In this document: positions 1-10,065 of the stretch, piece by piece | Position numbering within the stretch: the stretch's first letter is position 1 | How the letters are laid out: every line of letters starts with the position of its first letter | Source of the DNA: an uncultured Pelagibacteraceae bacterium | GTDB taxonomy: Bacteria > Pseudomonadota > Alphaproteobacteria > Pelagibacterales > Pelagibacteraceae | Length of the DNA: 64,000 nucleotides | Assembly (NCBI GenBank): GCA_902619495.1 | Contig: CACNEM010000001.1 | Location: 92,259-156,258 of the forward strand | Direction: 5' to 3' | Program-made: the position numbers and the translations under genes | The notes under the pieces: model-generated | The model's database searches: none | What the model was told of the DNA's origin: nothing | The model's input: the letters and a program-made list of their open reading frames with translations, nothing else

Positions 1-1
1 A

Positions 2-565
2 TTAAATATTTCTATAAATTTTTATTATAGCCTCTGGAAAAATTTTATATTCTAATTTCTGCGTTTTATCTTTTAAAGTATTAACATTATCAGATTTTAA
101 TATATAGAAGCTTTTTTGGGCTACAATTTTTCCTGCATCAAGTTTTTCATTTACAAAATGCACAGTACACCCTGTTTTTTTTTCATTATTTTTTAAAATT
201 CTTTTGTAAGTATTAAGACCTTTAAACTTTGGCAATAAAGAAGGATGAATATTTATTACTTTTTTTCCAAATTTTTTTAAAAATTCTTTTGAAATAATCT
301 TCATATATCCTGCTAAACAAATTAATGAAATATTGTGTTTTTTTAAATGATAAAAAATTTGATTTTCAAAATATCTCGTTTTTGTGTCGATACAAACAAA
401 TGGAATAGCATTTTTTTTTGCGTGATACAGTCCATATGCATCTCTATTATTTGTTATAACTAATTTTATTCTTATCGGAAAATTATAGTCTCTCGATTTT
501 AAAATTAAATTTTTTAAATTTGAGCCATTTCCAGAAATAAATATACAAGTTTTTACTTTTCCCAT
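2..565 (-). CDS. purN: phosphoribosylglycinamide formyltransferase
   Basis: ORF with ISGNGSNLKNLI start, INIHPSLLPKFKG and GCTVHFVNEKLDAGKIVAQ motifs; adjacent to purM. Confidence 0.95.
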   Translation of the reverse strand: MGKVKTCIFISGNGSNLKNLILKSRDYNFPIRIKLVITNNRDAYGLYHAKKNAIPFVCIDTKTRYFENQIFYHLKKHNISLICLAGYMKIISKEFLKKFGKKVINIHPSLLPKFKGLNTYKRILKNNEKKTGCTVHFVNEKLDAGKIVAQKSFYILKSDNVNTLKDKTQKLEYKIFPEAIIKIYRNI

Positions 566-1587
566 TTTATTTTGTTTGAAAGATTAACTTTTCTATGGCT
601 TTTTGAAACAAATCCAATCTCATATGGTTTGAATTTTTTTGAAAATACTTTTTTAATTCTATAAATATTTTTTTTAGGAGCAATAACGCAAAATCCAATG
701 CCACAATTAAATGTCTTAAGCATCTCATTATCTGAAATATTATTTTTTTTTAACCAGTTAAATATTTTCAAAACTCTTATTTTTGAAAGATCAACATTTA
801 ATGTTAAATTATCTGGTATAGATCTAAGTAAGTTCTCAACTAACCCACCGCCAGTTATATGGGCCGCGGCATTAATTAAATTCTTGTCCAGTAATTTTAG
901 CACTTCTTTTGAATAAATTTTTGTAGGTTTTATAATTTCTTTTTTTAAATTTTTTGAAATTTTATTTCCCTTTAATATAGATCTTACTAAAGAGTAACCA
1001 TTTGAATGTATACCATTTGAAGGTATTGCAAGTATAATATCTTTTTTTTTGACTCTATTTTTGCTTAAAATTTTTTTTTTAGAAACTATTCCAACACTAA
1101 AACCGGCTAAATCAAATTTATTTTTTGAGTAAACTCCTGGCATCTCGGCTGTCTCACCTCCTATCAGAGAACAGGAAGACAGTTTACATCCATCAAAAAT
1201 ACCCTTGAGAATTTTTTTCATTTTATTCAGCTCAAGTTTTCCTACGGCTATATAATCTAAAAAAAATAGTGGTCTTGCGCCCTGAACTATCAAATCATTT
1301 ACACACATTGCAACAAGATCTACGCCAATTGTATCAAATTTTTTAAACTGGTTTGCAAGTTCAATTTTAGTTCCTACACCATCTGTACACGAAACTATAA
1401 CAGGATCTTTAATTTTGCTTTTACTAATATCAAATAAAGATCCAAATCCTCCAATTCTATCCTTGTTAAAAGTATTATTCGTTTTTTGGACATCTTTTTT
1501 TGATAAATAAGATATGTGTTTGACTAATTTATTTGCTAATGAAATATTTACGCCACTTTTTTTGTAACTATTTTTTATTTTTTTCAT
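553..1587 (-). CDS. purM: phosphoribosylformylglycinamidine cyclo-ligase
   Basis: VSCTDGVGTKIELA, SLIGGETAEMPGVY and AAAHITGGGLVENL motifs. Confidence 0.95.
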   Translation of the reverse strand: MKKIKNSYKKSGVNISLANKLVKHISYLSKKDVQKTNNTFNKDRIGGFGSLFDISKSKIKDPVIVSCTDGVGTKIELANQFKKFDTIGVDLVAMCVNDLIVQGARPLFFLDYIAVGKLELNKMKKILKGIFDGCKLSSCSLIGGETAEMPGVYSKNKFDLAGFSVGIVSKKKILSKNRVKKKDIILAIPSNGIHSNGYSLVRSILKGNKISKNLKKEIIKPTKIYSKEVLKLLDKNLINAAAHITGGGLVENLLRSIPDNLTLNVDLSKIRVLKIFNWLKKNNISDNEMLKTFNCGIGFCVIAPKKNIYRIKKVFSKKFKPYEIGFVSKSHRKVNLSNKIKWEK

Positions 1588-1612
1588 TTATAAAAGTGAT
1601 ATTTAATGTTTA

Positions 1613-2659
1613 ATGAAACTTTATAAATTAATATCTATTATATTAATTATTTTTTTAAAAACTGGAAATGTTTTATCTGAAAATAATATATTTGATGTTA
1701 ATAATATTGAAATCGAATTAAAAGAGAAACTTTCCCAACAGACATTATCGAATAAAGCAATAAAAGAGGGTTTCAGCAGACTTACTGATAGAATACTTTT
1801 ACAGGAGGATAATAAAAAATTAACAGACTTAAAATTCTCTGAGATAAAAGAGCTCGTAAATTATTACCAGGTAGAGGACAAGGAAGATATTAAAAGTAAT
1901 TATGAAAAAATTAACTACAAAATTTCTTTCGATAAAGAAAAAATTCACAACCTTTTCTTTAAAAAGGGAATATCTTACTCTGAAATTTTAAATAAAGAAA
2001 TATATCTTCTTCCAATTTTTAAAAAAAAAGAACAAGTATTTATTTTTAATCAAAATTACTTTTATGATAATTGGAATGAAATATTTGAAAGTGAATTAGT
2101 AGAGTTTGTTTTGCCTCTAGAAAATATTGAAATTATTCAAAATGTTAATTCAAATAAAAATAATCTAATAGATCTTGATCTTAGTGAGTTACTAGAAGAA
2201 TATTCTGGTAAAAATTTAGCTTTAATTATTATTGAATATAACAATACGAATGAGGAAAAAATTTACCTTAAATCTCAAATTCAAGGAAAAAATATTGTTA
2301 AAAAATTAATTATTAAAAATAAAGATCTGCCAGAAGAAAAATTTTTTGAAAAAATCATAACAGAAGTAAAAAAAGAACTCATAAATTTGATTAAATCTCA
2401 AAATTTGATTGATATACGAACTCCATCTTTTTTAAATGCAAATCTTCAAATAAATGATTCGAGCAATCTAGAGGAATTAAAAATGAGATTAAAAAAAATA
2501 GACTTAATTGAAAAAATCTATGTTCAAGAATTTAATAATGAAAAAATTTATTTAAAAATAAAATATCTAGGAAAATTAGATAAAATTATAGGTCAATTAA
2601 AGGAAAACAATATTTTATTGAGATTAAAGCAAGATGAATGGAGTCTAAAGCTTTTATAA
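1613..2659 (+). CDS. DUF2066-like hypothetical protein with N-terminal signal peptide
   Basis: Hydrophobic N-terminus; position directly upstream of an hda-like gene as in many alphaproteobacteria. Confidence 0.55.
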   Translation: MKLYKLISIILIIFLKTGNVLSENNIFDVNNIEIELKEKLSQQTLSNKAIKEGFSRLTDRILLQEDNKKLTDLKFSEIKELVNYYQVEDKEDIKSNYEKINYKISFDKEKIHNLFFKKGISYSEILNKEIYLLPIFKKKEQVFIFNQNYFYDNWNEIFESELVEFVLPLENIEIIQNVNSNKNNLIDLDLSELLEEYSGKNLALIIIEYNNTNEEKIYLKSQIQGKNIVKKLIIKNKDLPEEKFFEKIITEVKKELINLIKSQNLIDIRTPSFLNANLQINDSSNLEELKMRLKKIDLIEKIYVQEFNNEKIYLKIKYLGKLDKIIGQLKENNILLRLKQDEWSLKLL

Positions 2660-3318
2660 TGAGCCAACTTATTTTTAAATTTCCTTTTAAAAAAAAGTAT
2701 TACGAACAAGATTTTTATGTATCAAGCAATAATTTTAATGCATATAAACTAATTGAAAACTGGCCCAACTGGCCAGGAAAATGTTTAAATGTTTTTGGAG
2801 CATCTGGATCTGGTAAGACCCATTTATCTAAAATATTACAAAAAAAAATAAAAAAAACTAAATTAATTGATGCTAAAAATTTGAATGATCAAATAATAGA
2901 AGAACTTAATAACTTAGAATGTCTGATAATTGATAGATATGACCACAATATTGAGGAAAAACTGTTTTATTCAATATTCAACCAGTCAAAGCAATTAGAT
3001 AATTTCATTCTGATTAATAGTATTCAATCTTTAAAGAAATATTCTTTTAAATTAAAAGATTTACAATCGAGAATAAACAGCTTAGTTTATATTGGAATAG
3101 ACTTACCGACAGATGAATTGTTGCAAGTGATTATATCAAAATCTTTCTCAGACAAACAAATAAATCTTAACCCAAAAATTTCACAGTTTATAATTAATAA
3201 TGTAGATAGATCTTATGATAAAATGTTTAAATTTCTTAAAGATATTGATGAATTATCTTTATCTACTGGAAAATCAATAAATATTAATCTAATAAAAAAA
3301 GTATTAAGAGATGAATAA
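2659..3318 (+). CDS. DnaA-family ATPase domain protein, Hda-like replication regulator
   Basis: Walker A-like FGASGSGKTHLSKIL, short DnaA-like AAA+ architecture without DNA-binding domain; ATG at 2659 overlaps upstream TAA. Confidence 0.75.
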   Translation: MSQLIFKFPFKKKYYEQDFYVSSNNFNAYKLIENWPNWPGKCLNVFGASGSGKTHLSKILQKKIKKTKLIDAKNLNDQIIEELNNLECLIIDRYDHNIEEKLFYSIFNQSKQLDNFILINSIQSLKKYSFKLKDLQSRINSLVYIGIDLPTDELLQVIISKSFSDKQINLNPKISQFIINNVDRSYDKMFKFLKDIDELSLSTGKSININLIKKVLRDE

Positions 3319-5098
3319 ATATAGATCACATAATTGTTCAGAGTTGAGTGAAAAAGAAATAGGAAATGTCGTTCACCTATCTGGATGGCTTCATAGAAAA
3401 CGAGATCATGGTAATTTATTATTTATAGATTTAAGAGATCATTACGGAATAACTCAATGCGTGATTGAAAATAATAATAAATATTTTCCAGTGTTAGAAA
3501 AGTTGAAACCTGAATCTGTTTTAAAAATTAATGGTGAAGTTCTTAAAAGAAGTAAAGAAAACGAAAATCTTGAATTAAAAACAGGAAGAATTGAAGTTAA
3601 AATTAACTCAATTGAAGTTTTGTCAAGCGCAAAAGATTTACCCATACCAGTTTTTGGTGAACAAGATTACCCAGAGGACATTAGGTTAAAATATAGATTT
3701 CTAGATCTTCGAAGAGAGGAAATGCATAATAATATGATTTTAAGATCAGAAGTTATTTCTTTTATAAGAACTGAAATGGTAAAATTAGGTTTTTTAGAAT
3801 ATCAAACACCTATTTTAACTTCATCGAGCCCTGAAGGAGCTAGAGATTTTTTAGTTCCAAGTAGATTAAACCAAGGAAAATTTTACGCTTTGCCCCAAGC
3901 TCCTCAGCAATTCAAACAGTTAATTATGGTATCTGGTTTTGATAAATATTTTCAAATAGCTCCTTGTTTTAGAGATGAAGATGCTAGAGCAGACAGAAGT
4001 CCAGGTGAATTTTATCAATTAGATTTAGAAATGTCTTTTGTAGAACAAGAAGACGTTTTTAATGTTGTTGAGAAATTAATGTTTAACTTATTTAAAAAGT
4101 TTTCAACAAGAAAAATTCTTAATGAAGTATTTCCAAGAATTACTTATAAGGACTCTATGGATAAATATGGTACGGATAAACCCGATCTAAGAAATCCATT
4201 AATTATAAATGACCTGACAAGAGTGTTTACAAGAGAGGACGTTAAATTCGACATTTTTAAAAAATTAGTAAAATCAGGATCAATAGTAAAAGGAATTGTA
4301 ACAAAAAACACAAAAGATAAGCCAAGGAGTTTTTTTGATAATATTGATAAATGGGCGAAAGACCAGGGAGCTTCTGGATTAGCATATTTTACGTTTGAGC
4401 AAGATAAGTCAATTAAAGGGAAGGGGCCAGTTGGTAAATTTTTTGGAGAAGACTCTTTAAAAGAAATTATGAAACTATGCAATGCATCAATTGGTGATAG
4501 TATTTTTTTAGCATGTGGTAAGAAAAATGACTTAGAAAAAATTCTATCAAAAGCAAGAACTAAAATTGCAGATGATTTAAAACTAGTAGATAAAAATCTT
4601 TTTGCATTTTGTTGGATCGTGGACTACCCAATGTTTGAATTAGATGAAAAAACTAAAAAAATAATTTTTAGTCACAACCCCTTTTCAATGCCTCAAGGAA
4701 ATATTGATAAATTAAATTTTGAAAAACCCTTGGAAATGAAAGCTTACCAATATGATATTGTTTGTAATGGTGTTGAGCTATCATCTGGCGCTATCAGAAA
4801 TCATATTCCCGAATTAATGTATAAATTATTTTCTATTGCAGGATATGATAAAAATGAAGTTAATAAAAGTTTTAGCGGTATGATAAATGCTTTAACTTAC
4901 GGAGCACCACCTCATGGTGGAATAGCGCCAGGAATAGATAGAATAGTAATGCTATTAGCTAATAAGGAAAATATAAGGGAAGTAACTTTATTTCCAATGA
5001 ATCAAAACGCCCAAGATTTAATGATGCAAGCTCCATCACAGGTAGATAACAAATTGTTAAAGGAGCTCGGAATAAAATTAGATATAAAAAAAAGTTAG
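3311..5098 (+). CDS. aspS: aspartate--tRNA ligase
   Basis: [67 protein letters not shown]. Confidence 0.97.
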   Translation: MNKYRSHNCSELSEKEIGNVVHLSGWLHRKRDHGNLLFIDLRDHYGITQCVIENNNKYFPVLEKLKPESVLKINGEVLKRSKENENLELKTGRIEVKINSIEVLSSAKDLPIPVFGEQDYPEDIRLKYRFLDLRREEMHNNMILRSEVISFIRTEMVKLGFLEYQTPILTSSSPEGARDFLVPSRLNQGKFYALPQAPQQFKQLIMVSGFDKYFQIAPCFRDEDARADRSPGEFYQLDLEMSFVEQEDVFNVVEKLMFNLFKKFSTRKILNEVFPRITYKDSMDKYGTDKPDLRNPLIINDLTRVFTREDVKFDIFKKLVKSGSIVKGIVTKNTKDKPRSFFDNIDKWAKDQGASGLAYFTFEQDKSIKGKGPVGKFFGEDSLKEIMKLCNASIGDSIFLACGKKNDLEKILSKARTKIADDLKLVDKNLFAFCWIVDYPMFELDEKTKKIIFSHNPFSMPQGNIDKLNFEKPLEMKAYQYDIVCNGVELSSGAIRNHIPELMYKLFSIAGYDKNEVNKSFSGMINALTYGAPPHGGIAPGIDRIVMLLANKENIREVTLFPMNQNAQDLMMQAPSQVDNKLLKELGIKLDIKKS

Positions 5099-5913
5099 CT
5101 TTTGGTTTTTAGATTAATTCTTACATCCGATAGATCGACTAACTTTTCTTCTAAATTACTTCTTACAAAGCCTTTTGAAGTTATATTTTTTACTATTTTT
5201 AAAAACTTATCATCAGAAGCATTTTCTTGAGTAATATTTTTAGAACTTGCAATCGATGGAGTGTGGGCTAGTTCCTCTTTACCAAGATAAGAGATAGCTA
5301 ATTCTCTGAAAACATAATCTAAAATCGAAGAAGCGCTTAATATTCTGTCATTTCCAATTACATTTCCAGATGGTTCAAACTTAGTATCAATAAATGCATC
5401 AACATACTCATCTAGGGGCACGCCATATTGCAGTCCCAAAGAAATTGCTATAGCAAAATTATTCATCATTGCTTTTACCAACTCACCTTCTTTATTTGTG
5501 TCTATAAAAATTTCTCCGATTTTACCATCGTCGTATTCTCCTGTATGCAAATAAACTTTATGGTCGCCAATTTGAGCTTTCTGTATATAACCTTTTCTTC
5601 TATCTGGCATTTTAAATCGTGAGTTGTTTTTAATTTTAATATTATTATCTCTAATCATAGAATTATTTTTTGATTGTATTTTTTCACTAATACTTTGTGG
5701 TAATGGATTTTCTAATTTTATATTCTTAGCCTTAGATTTTTTATCATCACTAATTTTTTTAGTTTTCCGGTTATTTAACTTTACATCTATTACTTCAACG
5801 CTGCCATCTTTTCGATTATCAATCTTTGATAATTCTTGATCGTTTAAATCATTGAGCGTATGAACTGTCTTAAAAGTACAAGTATAGTAAGTTTCTACGA
5901 TAAATTTTTTCAT
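5095..5913 (-). CDS. stand-alone protein homologous to the C-terminal (TSCPD-type) domain of adenosylcobalamin-dependent ribonucleotide reductase
   Basis: [70 protein letters not shown] resembles the C-terminus of alphaproteobacterial NrdJ; no catalytic barrel present. Confidence 0.7.
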   Translation of the reverse strand: MKKFIVETYYTCTFKTVHTLNDLNDQELSKIDNRKDGSVEVIDVKLNNRKTKKISDDKKSKAKNIKLENPLPQSISEKIQSKNNSMIRDNNIKIKNNSRFKMPDRRKGYIQKAQIGDHKVYLHTGEYDDGKIGEIFIDTNKEGELVKAMMNNFAIAISLGLQYGVPLDEYVDAFIDTKFEPSGNVIGNDRILSASSILDYVFRELAISYLGKEELAHTPSIASSKNITQENASDDKFLKIVKNITSKGFVRSNLEEKLVDLSDVRINLKTKS

Positions 5914-6014
5914 AATAAATTGAAATATGTTATATTGAAGATATATATTAAATATTGTAAGTGTCTATCGTATAATAATACAATTGTTAATTGTGTGGAT
6001 TTAAAATTTCTAAA

Positions 6015-6365
6015 ATGAGTTTAAAAGTTATTTTTACTTGGTGGAACAAGCAAACTTTCGGCACTTTTCTTAAAACATTATTTTTTGGAAAATTTGTTGG
6101 CAAGGATGAATTTGGAAATAAATACTACAAAAGTAAAAGCGATGAAAGATGGGTGATATATTCTGATAATATTGAGGCTACAAAAATCTCATCTAGCTGG
6201 TATTTGTGGATACATCACACTATAGACAAAATTCCAGATGATAAAGAAAATAAATTTTTATGGCAAAAAGAACATTCAGAAAATAAAACTGGAACAGATG
6301 AAAGTTATAAACCAACCAAAATTAAAAAAAATGCAATAAAAAAAAAATATGAAACATGGAAATAA
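6015..6365 (+). CDS. NADH:ubiquinone oxidoreductase 17.2 kDa subunit (NDUFA12 family)
   Basis: TWWNKQTFGTFLKTLFFGKFVGKDEFGNKYY...RWVIY...WYLWIHHTIDKIP; ATG at 6015 preferred over TTG at 5991. Confidence 0.9.
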   Translation: MSLKVIFTWWNKQTFGTFLKTLFFGKFVGKDEFGNKYYKSKSDERWVIYSDNIEATKISSSWYLWIHHTIDKIPDDKENKFLWQKEHSENKTGTDESYKPTKIKKNAIKKKYETWK

Positions 6366-6855
6366 AATCTTATTAGCTTTTTTATTTTTTTTTTTAAAAA
6401 CTCCCGTTGGTTTTTCGGAAGAAAGAATTTCTACTTCCCCATTATTAAATTTGGAAAAAATAAAACCGAGTTTTGAAGAATTAGATGTAGAAAAAGAAAA
6501 CTTTACAATTAAGAAAAACTTAAAAGAAAAAAAAAATTTTAATAAAGATACTCAAATTTCCCAGGCGGTGCTTATCGGTCTTGATAAAATTACAGCTAAA
6601 TCTTCAAAAATATATATCAATTTAGACGAAATAAAAAAATTTGGTCCATTAGAAATAAAAATTTTAAAATGTGGAAAAGTAAAAGTTAATAACAAAATGG
6701 ATGACGTTGCGTACATGCAAGTAAAAGATTTAACAAAAAGTGAGGATGAGAAGGTTTTTATATTTAATGGGTGGACATTTGCCTCTGACCCAAGTTTAAC
6801 ACCATTTGACCATGCAATTTATGACTTACAATTATTAAATTGCTACAAAATTTAA
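6349..6855 (+). CDS. DUF2155 domain-containing exported protein
   Basis: AVLIGLDKITAKSSKIYINLDEIKKFGPLEI...FNGWTFASDPSLTPFDHAIYDLQLLNC; typical neighbour of the NDUFA12-family gene. Confidence 0.85.
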   Translation: MKHGNKILLAFLFFFLKTPVGFSEERISTSPLLNLEKIKPSFEELDVEKENFTIKKNLKEKKNFNKDTQISQAVLIGLDKITAKSSKIYINLDEIKKFGPLEIKILKCGKVKVNNKMDDVAYMQVKDLTKSEDEKVFIFNGWTFASDPSLTPFDHAIYDLQLLNCYKI

Positions 6856-8189
6856 TAAAATTTTTCTTTTCCCAACCAATTGGTATCAAAATCTGAATTT
6901 ATAAATTTTTTATGTTTAAGTATTTTTTTGTGGAGATCAATCGTAGTGGTAATCCCCTCTAAAACAAATTCGTCTAAAGATCTCAAAGTTCTTTGAATTG
7001 CCTCTGTTCTATTTCTACCTTTACAAATTACTTTAGCAATTAAACTGTCATAATATGGGGTTATTTTACATCCTTGAAACACTGAACCATCAACTCTAGT
7101 TCTAAAACCCGATGGTTGATGGCATACACTAATAGTACCTGGACTGGGCTGAAAATCCAATGCAGGGTTTTCAGCATTAACTCTGCACTCAATTGAATGA
7201 CCTCGAGGATCAATATCACTTTGCTTTAAAGCTGTATCTCCCGTAAATGCAATCCAAAGCTGCTCTTTAACAATATCTATTCCAGTTTGCACTTCCGTAA
7301 CTGGGTGCTCTACTTGAACACGAGTATTCATTTCTAAGAAATAAAACTTTCCATCCTCATAAATATATTCAACAGTTCCTGCTCCTTCATAATTAATTTG
7401 TTCAACCATTTTAACTGTTTTTTCTAGAAGATCTTTTCTTTGATTTTCTGTTAGTACTGGACTAGGTGTTTCCTCAATTAATTTTTGATGTCTTCTTTGA
7501 ACCGAACAATCTCTTTCACCTAAATGAACAGTTTTATTTTTACCAGACATAATTTGAACTTCAATATGTCTTGGATTTTTAAAATACTTTTCAATGTATA
7601 ATTCATCGTTATTAAAAAATTTTTTTGCCTCAGTTTTTGCTGTTAAGAACATATTTTCTAATTGATTTTCTTCCTCCACAATTTTCATACCCTTACCACC
7701 GCCGCCACCAGCAGCTTTAATTAAAACAGGGTAACCAATATTTTTACAAATTGATTTTGCTTCCTCAAAAGATTTTACTCCACCTTCCGATCCCTCAATA
7801 ATAGGTAAACCATATTTTTTTGCTATTCGTTTTGCCTCTATTTTATCACCCATTTTTGAAATAATATCAGCACTTGGGCCAATAAATTTTATTCCATGTT
7901 TTTGAACTATTTCAGAAAATTTAGCATTTTCAGACAAAAAACCATAACCTGGATGAATTGCTTCTGCTCCAGTAAGATCTACAGCCGACATAATAGATGA
8001 GATATTTAAATAACTATTTTGAGGTTGATGAGATCCTATACAAACACTCTCATCTGCCAATCTCACATGCATCGACTCGGAGTCTACATCTGAGTGGACT
8101 GCTACAGTTCCTATACCCCATTCTTTGCAAGCTCTTATAATTCTAACAGCAATTTCCCCTCTGTTAGCTATTAAAACCTTTTTAAACAT
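6852..8189 (-). CDS. accC: acetyl-CoA carboxylase biotin carboxylase subunit
   Basis: KVLIANRGEIAVRIIRACKEWG, IHPGYGFLSENAKF, AAGGGGGKGMKIV, EMNTRVQVEHPVTE. Confidence 0.97.
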   Translation of the reverse strand: MFKKVLIANRGEIAVRIIRACKEWGIGTVAVHSDVDSESMHVRLADESVCIGSHQPQNSYLNISSIMSAVDLTGAEAIHPGYGFLSENAKFSEIVQKHGIKFIGPSADIISKMGDKIEAKRIAKKYGLPIIEGSEGGVKSFEEAKSICKNIGYPVLIKAAGGGGGKGMKIVEEENQLENMFLTAKTEAKKFFNNDELYIEKYFKNPRHIEVQIMSGKNKTVHLGERDCSVQRRHQKLIEETPSPVLTENQRKDLLEKTVKMVEQINYEGAGTVEYIYEDGKFYFLEMNTRVQVEHPVTEVQTGIDIVKEQLWIAFTGDTALKQSDIDPRGHSIECRVNAENPALDFQPSPGTISVCHQPSGFRTRVDGSVFQGCKITPYYDSLIAKVICKGRNRTEAIQRTLRSLDEFVLEGITTTIDLHKKILKHKKFINSDFDTNWLGKEKFY

Positions 8190-8194
8190 TTTTA

Positions 8195-8620
8195 TTATTT
8201 TAGAAGAATTAATGTTTGACCAAACTCTACTGGTTGACCATCTTCTACTAGAATACTTTTAACTATGCCATCACTTGTTGACGGCACATGGTTCATAGTC
8301 TTCATTGCCTCTACAATCATAACAGTTTGACCTTTTTTAATTTTATCACCAACTTCAACAAATTTTTTTGCCCCTGGTTCTGGAGCTAAATACGCAGTTC
8401 CAATAATTGGAGATTTTACCCTAATTCCATCGCTATCATCTGATTTATTTAATACTGTTTTATTTGGAGATACAACAGCTGATGTTTTAGCTGGCTCAAT
8501 AGTTCTTGAAGCTTTTGAAACTTTAATTTTTTTTTGTCCGTCTTGATACTCTAGCTCTGTCAAAGAGAATTCCTTTAAGTGATCAACTAATTCCTTTATT
8601 AATTTTTTATCTATTTTCAT
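8195..8620 (-). CDS. accB: acetyl-CoA carboxylase biotin carboxyl carrier protein
   Basis: VMIVEAMKTMNHVPS biotinylation motif; adjacent to accC. Confidence 0.96.
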   Translation of the reverse strand: MKIDKKLIKELVDHLKEFSLTELEYQDGQKKIKVSKASRTIEPAKTSAVVSPNKTVLNKSDDSDGIRVKSPIIGTAYLAPEPGAKKFVEVGDKIKKGQTVMIVEAMKTMNHVPSTSDGIVKSILVEDGQPVEFGQTLILLK

Positions 8621-9056
8621 TATCTAAAAACTTATTCATTGCTTTAATAGCCATTACGTATCCTTCCGGTCCAAAACCACATATTACTCCTTTAGCTAGT
8701 TTACTTATAAGAGAAATGTGTCTAAAATCTTCTCTATTATAAATATTAGTTATATGCAATTCAATAATAGGTATTTTGAGTATTTTTAAAGCATCATGAA
8801 TTGCTACAGACGTGTGAGTGTACCCCCCTGCATTAATAATAAGCCCATGACAATTATTTCTTGAATTTTGTATCTTATCAATTAATTCCCCTTCAATATT
8901 TGACTGAAAAAAAGATAAATCTATATTATTTTTTGAAGCATAATTTTTACAATTTTTTTCAATCTCCTTAAGAGTGACAGTTCCATATTGTTTTTTTTCT
9001 CTTTCACCTAAAAGGTTGAGATTTGGTCCATTAAGAACTATAATTTTGTTCATCAT
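8607..9056 (-). CDS. aroQ: type II 3-dehydroquinate dehydratase
   Basis: IIVLNGPNLNLLGERE...FFQSNIEGELIDKIQ...LIINAGGYTHTSVAIHDAL. Confidence 0.96.
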   Translation of the reverse strand: MMNKIIVLNGPNLNLLGEREKKQYGTVTLKEIEKNCKNYASKNNIDLSFFQSNIEGELIDKIQNSRNNCHGLIINAGGYTHTSVAIHDALKILKIPIIELHITNIYNREDFRHISLISKLAKGVICGFGPEGYVMAIKAMNKFLDNENR

Positions 9057-9086
9057 ATTCTAATATTATTATTGATTAGCTTAATT

Positions 9087-9290
9087 ATGGCAAAAATACA
9101 ATTAAATGGAAAAAAAATATCAATTAAATCAAACTTTTCTATATTAGATTTGGTAAAAAAATATAATTTAGACAATAAAAAAATTGCTGTTGAATATAAC
9201 GGAGAAATTATCCCAAAAATTAAATATAAAAAAAAAATATTAAAAAACAAAGATAAATTAGAAATTGTTCATTTCATCGGAGGAGGTTAA
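9087..9290 (+). CDS. thiS: sulfur carrier protein ThiS
   Basis: Short ubiquitin-like protein ending in IVHFIGGG (diglycine tail), followed by thiG. Confidence 0.93.
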   Translation: MAKIQLNGKKISIKSNFSILDLVKKYNLDNKKIAVEYNGEIIPKIKYKKKILKNKDKLEIVHFIGGG

Positions 9291-9291
9291 T

Positions 9292-10065
9292 TTGAAAAAA
9301 GATATTTTAAAAATTGCAAATAAAAAAATTAATTCAAGATTAATTGTAGGGACTGGAAAGTATAAAAACTTTTTAGAAACTGCAAAAGCTATTAAAGCTT
9401 CAGGCGCTGACATGGTTACAGTTGCAGTTCGTAGAGTTAATATTTTAGATAAAAAAAAGCCAATCTTGACAGATTATTTAAACCCTAAAAAGATAATATA
9501 TTTACCTAATACCGCTGGCTGTTTCAATTCATATGATGCATTAAGAACACTTAGATTAGCTAGAGAGATGGGAGGATGGAAACTGGTAAAGCTAGAAGTC
9601 CTTGGTGATAAAAAAACCTTATATCCAAATATGATAGAGACAATTAAATCTACAAAAATACTTACTAAAGAAGGATTTAAAGTTATGGTTTACTGTACTG
9701 ATGATCCGTTACTTGCAAAGCAATGTGAGGATAATGGTGCAGTTGCCATCATGCCATTGGCATCGCCAATAGGATCAGGTTTAGGTTTACAAAATAAAGT
9801 AAATTTATCTTTGATTATAAAACAATCAAAAGTTCCTGTAATCGTAGACGCAGGAATTGGTACTGCATCTGATGCGACCATAGCTATGGAATTAGGTTGT
9901 GACGGTGTTTTAATCAATAGTGCCATAGCAAACTCGAAAAATCCGGTATTAATGGCTAAAGCTTTCAAAGATGCAGTAACTTCAGGAAGAAATTCTTTTT
10001 TAGCTGGAAGGATGCAAAAAAATTACTTTGCAATCCCAAGCTCTCCTACTAAAGGTGTGATTTAA
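9292..10065 (+). CDS. thiG: thiazole synthase (probable TTG start near 9292; longer ORF opens at 9265)
   Basis: [86 protein letters not shown]. Confidence 0.95.
   Translation: MKKDILKIANKKINSRLIVGTGKYKNFLETAKAIKASGADMVTVAVRRVNILDKKKPILTDYLNPKKIIYLPNTAGCFNSYDALRTLRLAREMGGWKLVKLEVLGDKKTLYPNMIETIKSTKILTKEGFKVMVYCTDDPLLAKQCEDNGAVAIMPLASPIGSGLGLQNKVNLSLIIKQSKVPVIVDAGIGTASDATIAMELGCDGVLINSAIANSKNPVLMAKAFKDAVTSGRNSFLAGRMQKNYFAIPSSPTKGVI

Noticed and set aside
4144-4482. Antisense ORF of 112 aa within aspS, and similar shadow ORFs (698-916, 3454-3645, 9690-9968, 16797-17078, 33461-33865, 38879-39205, 45911-46207, 62350-62562, etc.)
   Set aside because: All lie opposite strongly supported conserved genes; expected from AT-rich codon usage, no motifs
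6385-6395. T11 tract in the DUF2155 gene and several A10 tracts (e.g. 25057-25066, 26308-26317) as slippage sites
   Set aside because: Homopolymers of 10-11 are common here; no stop arrangement as striking as at the A12 tract
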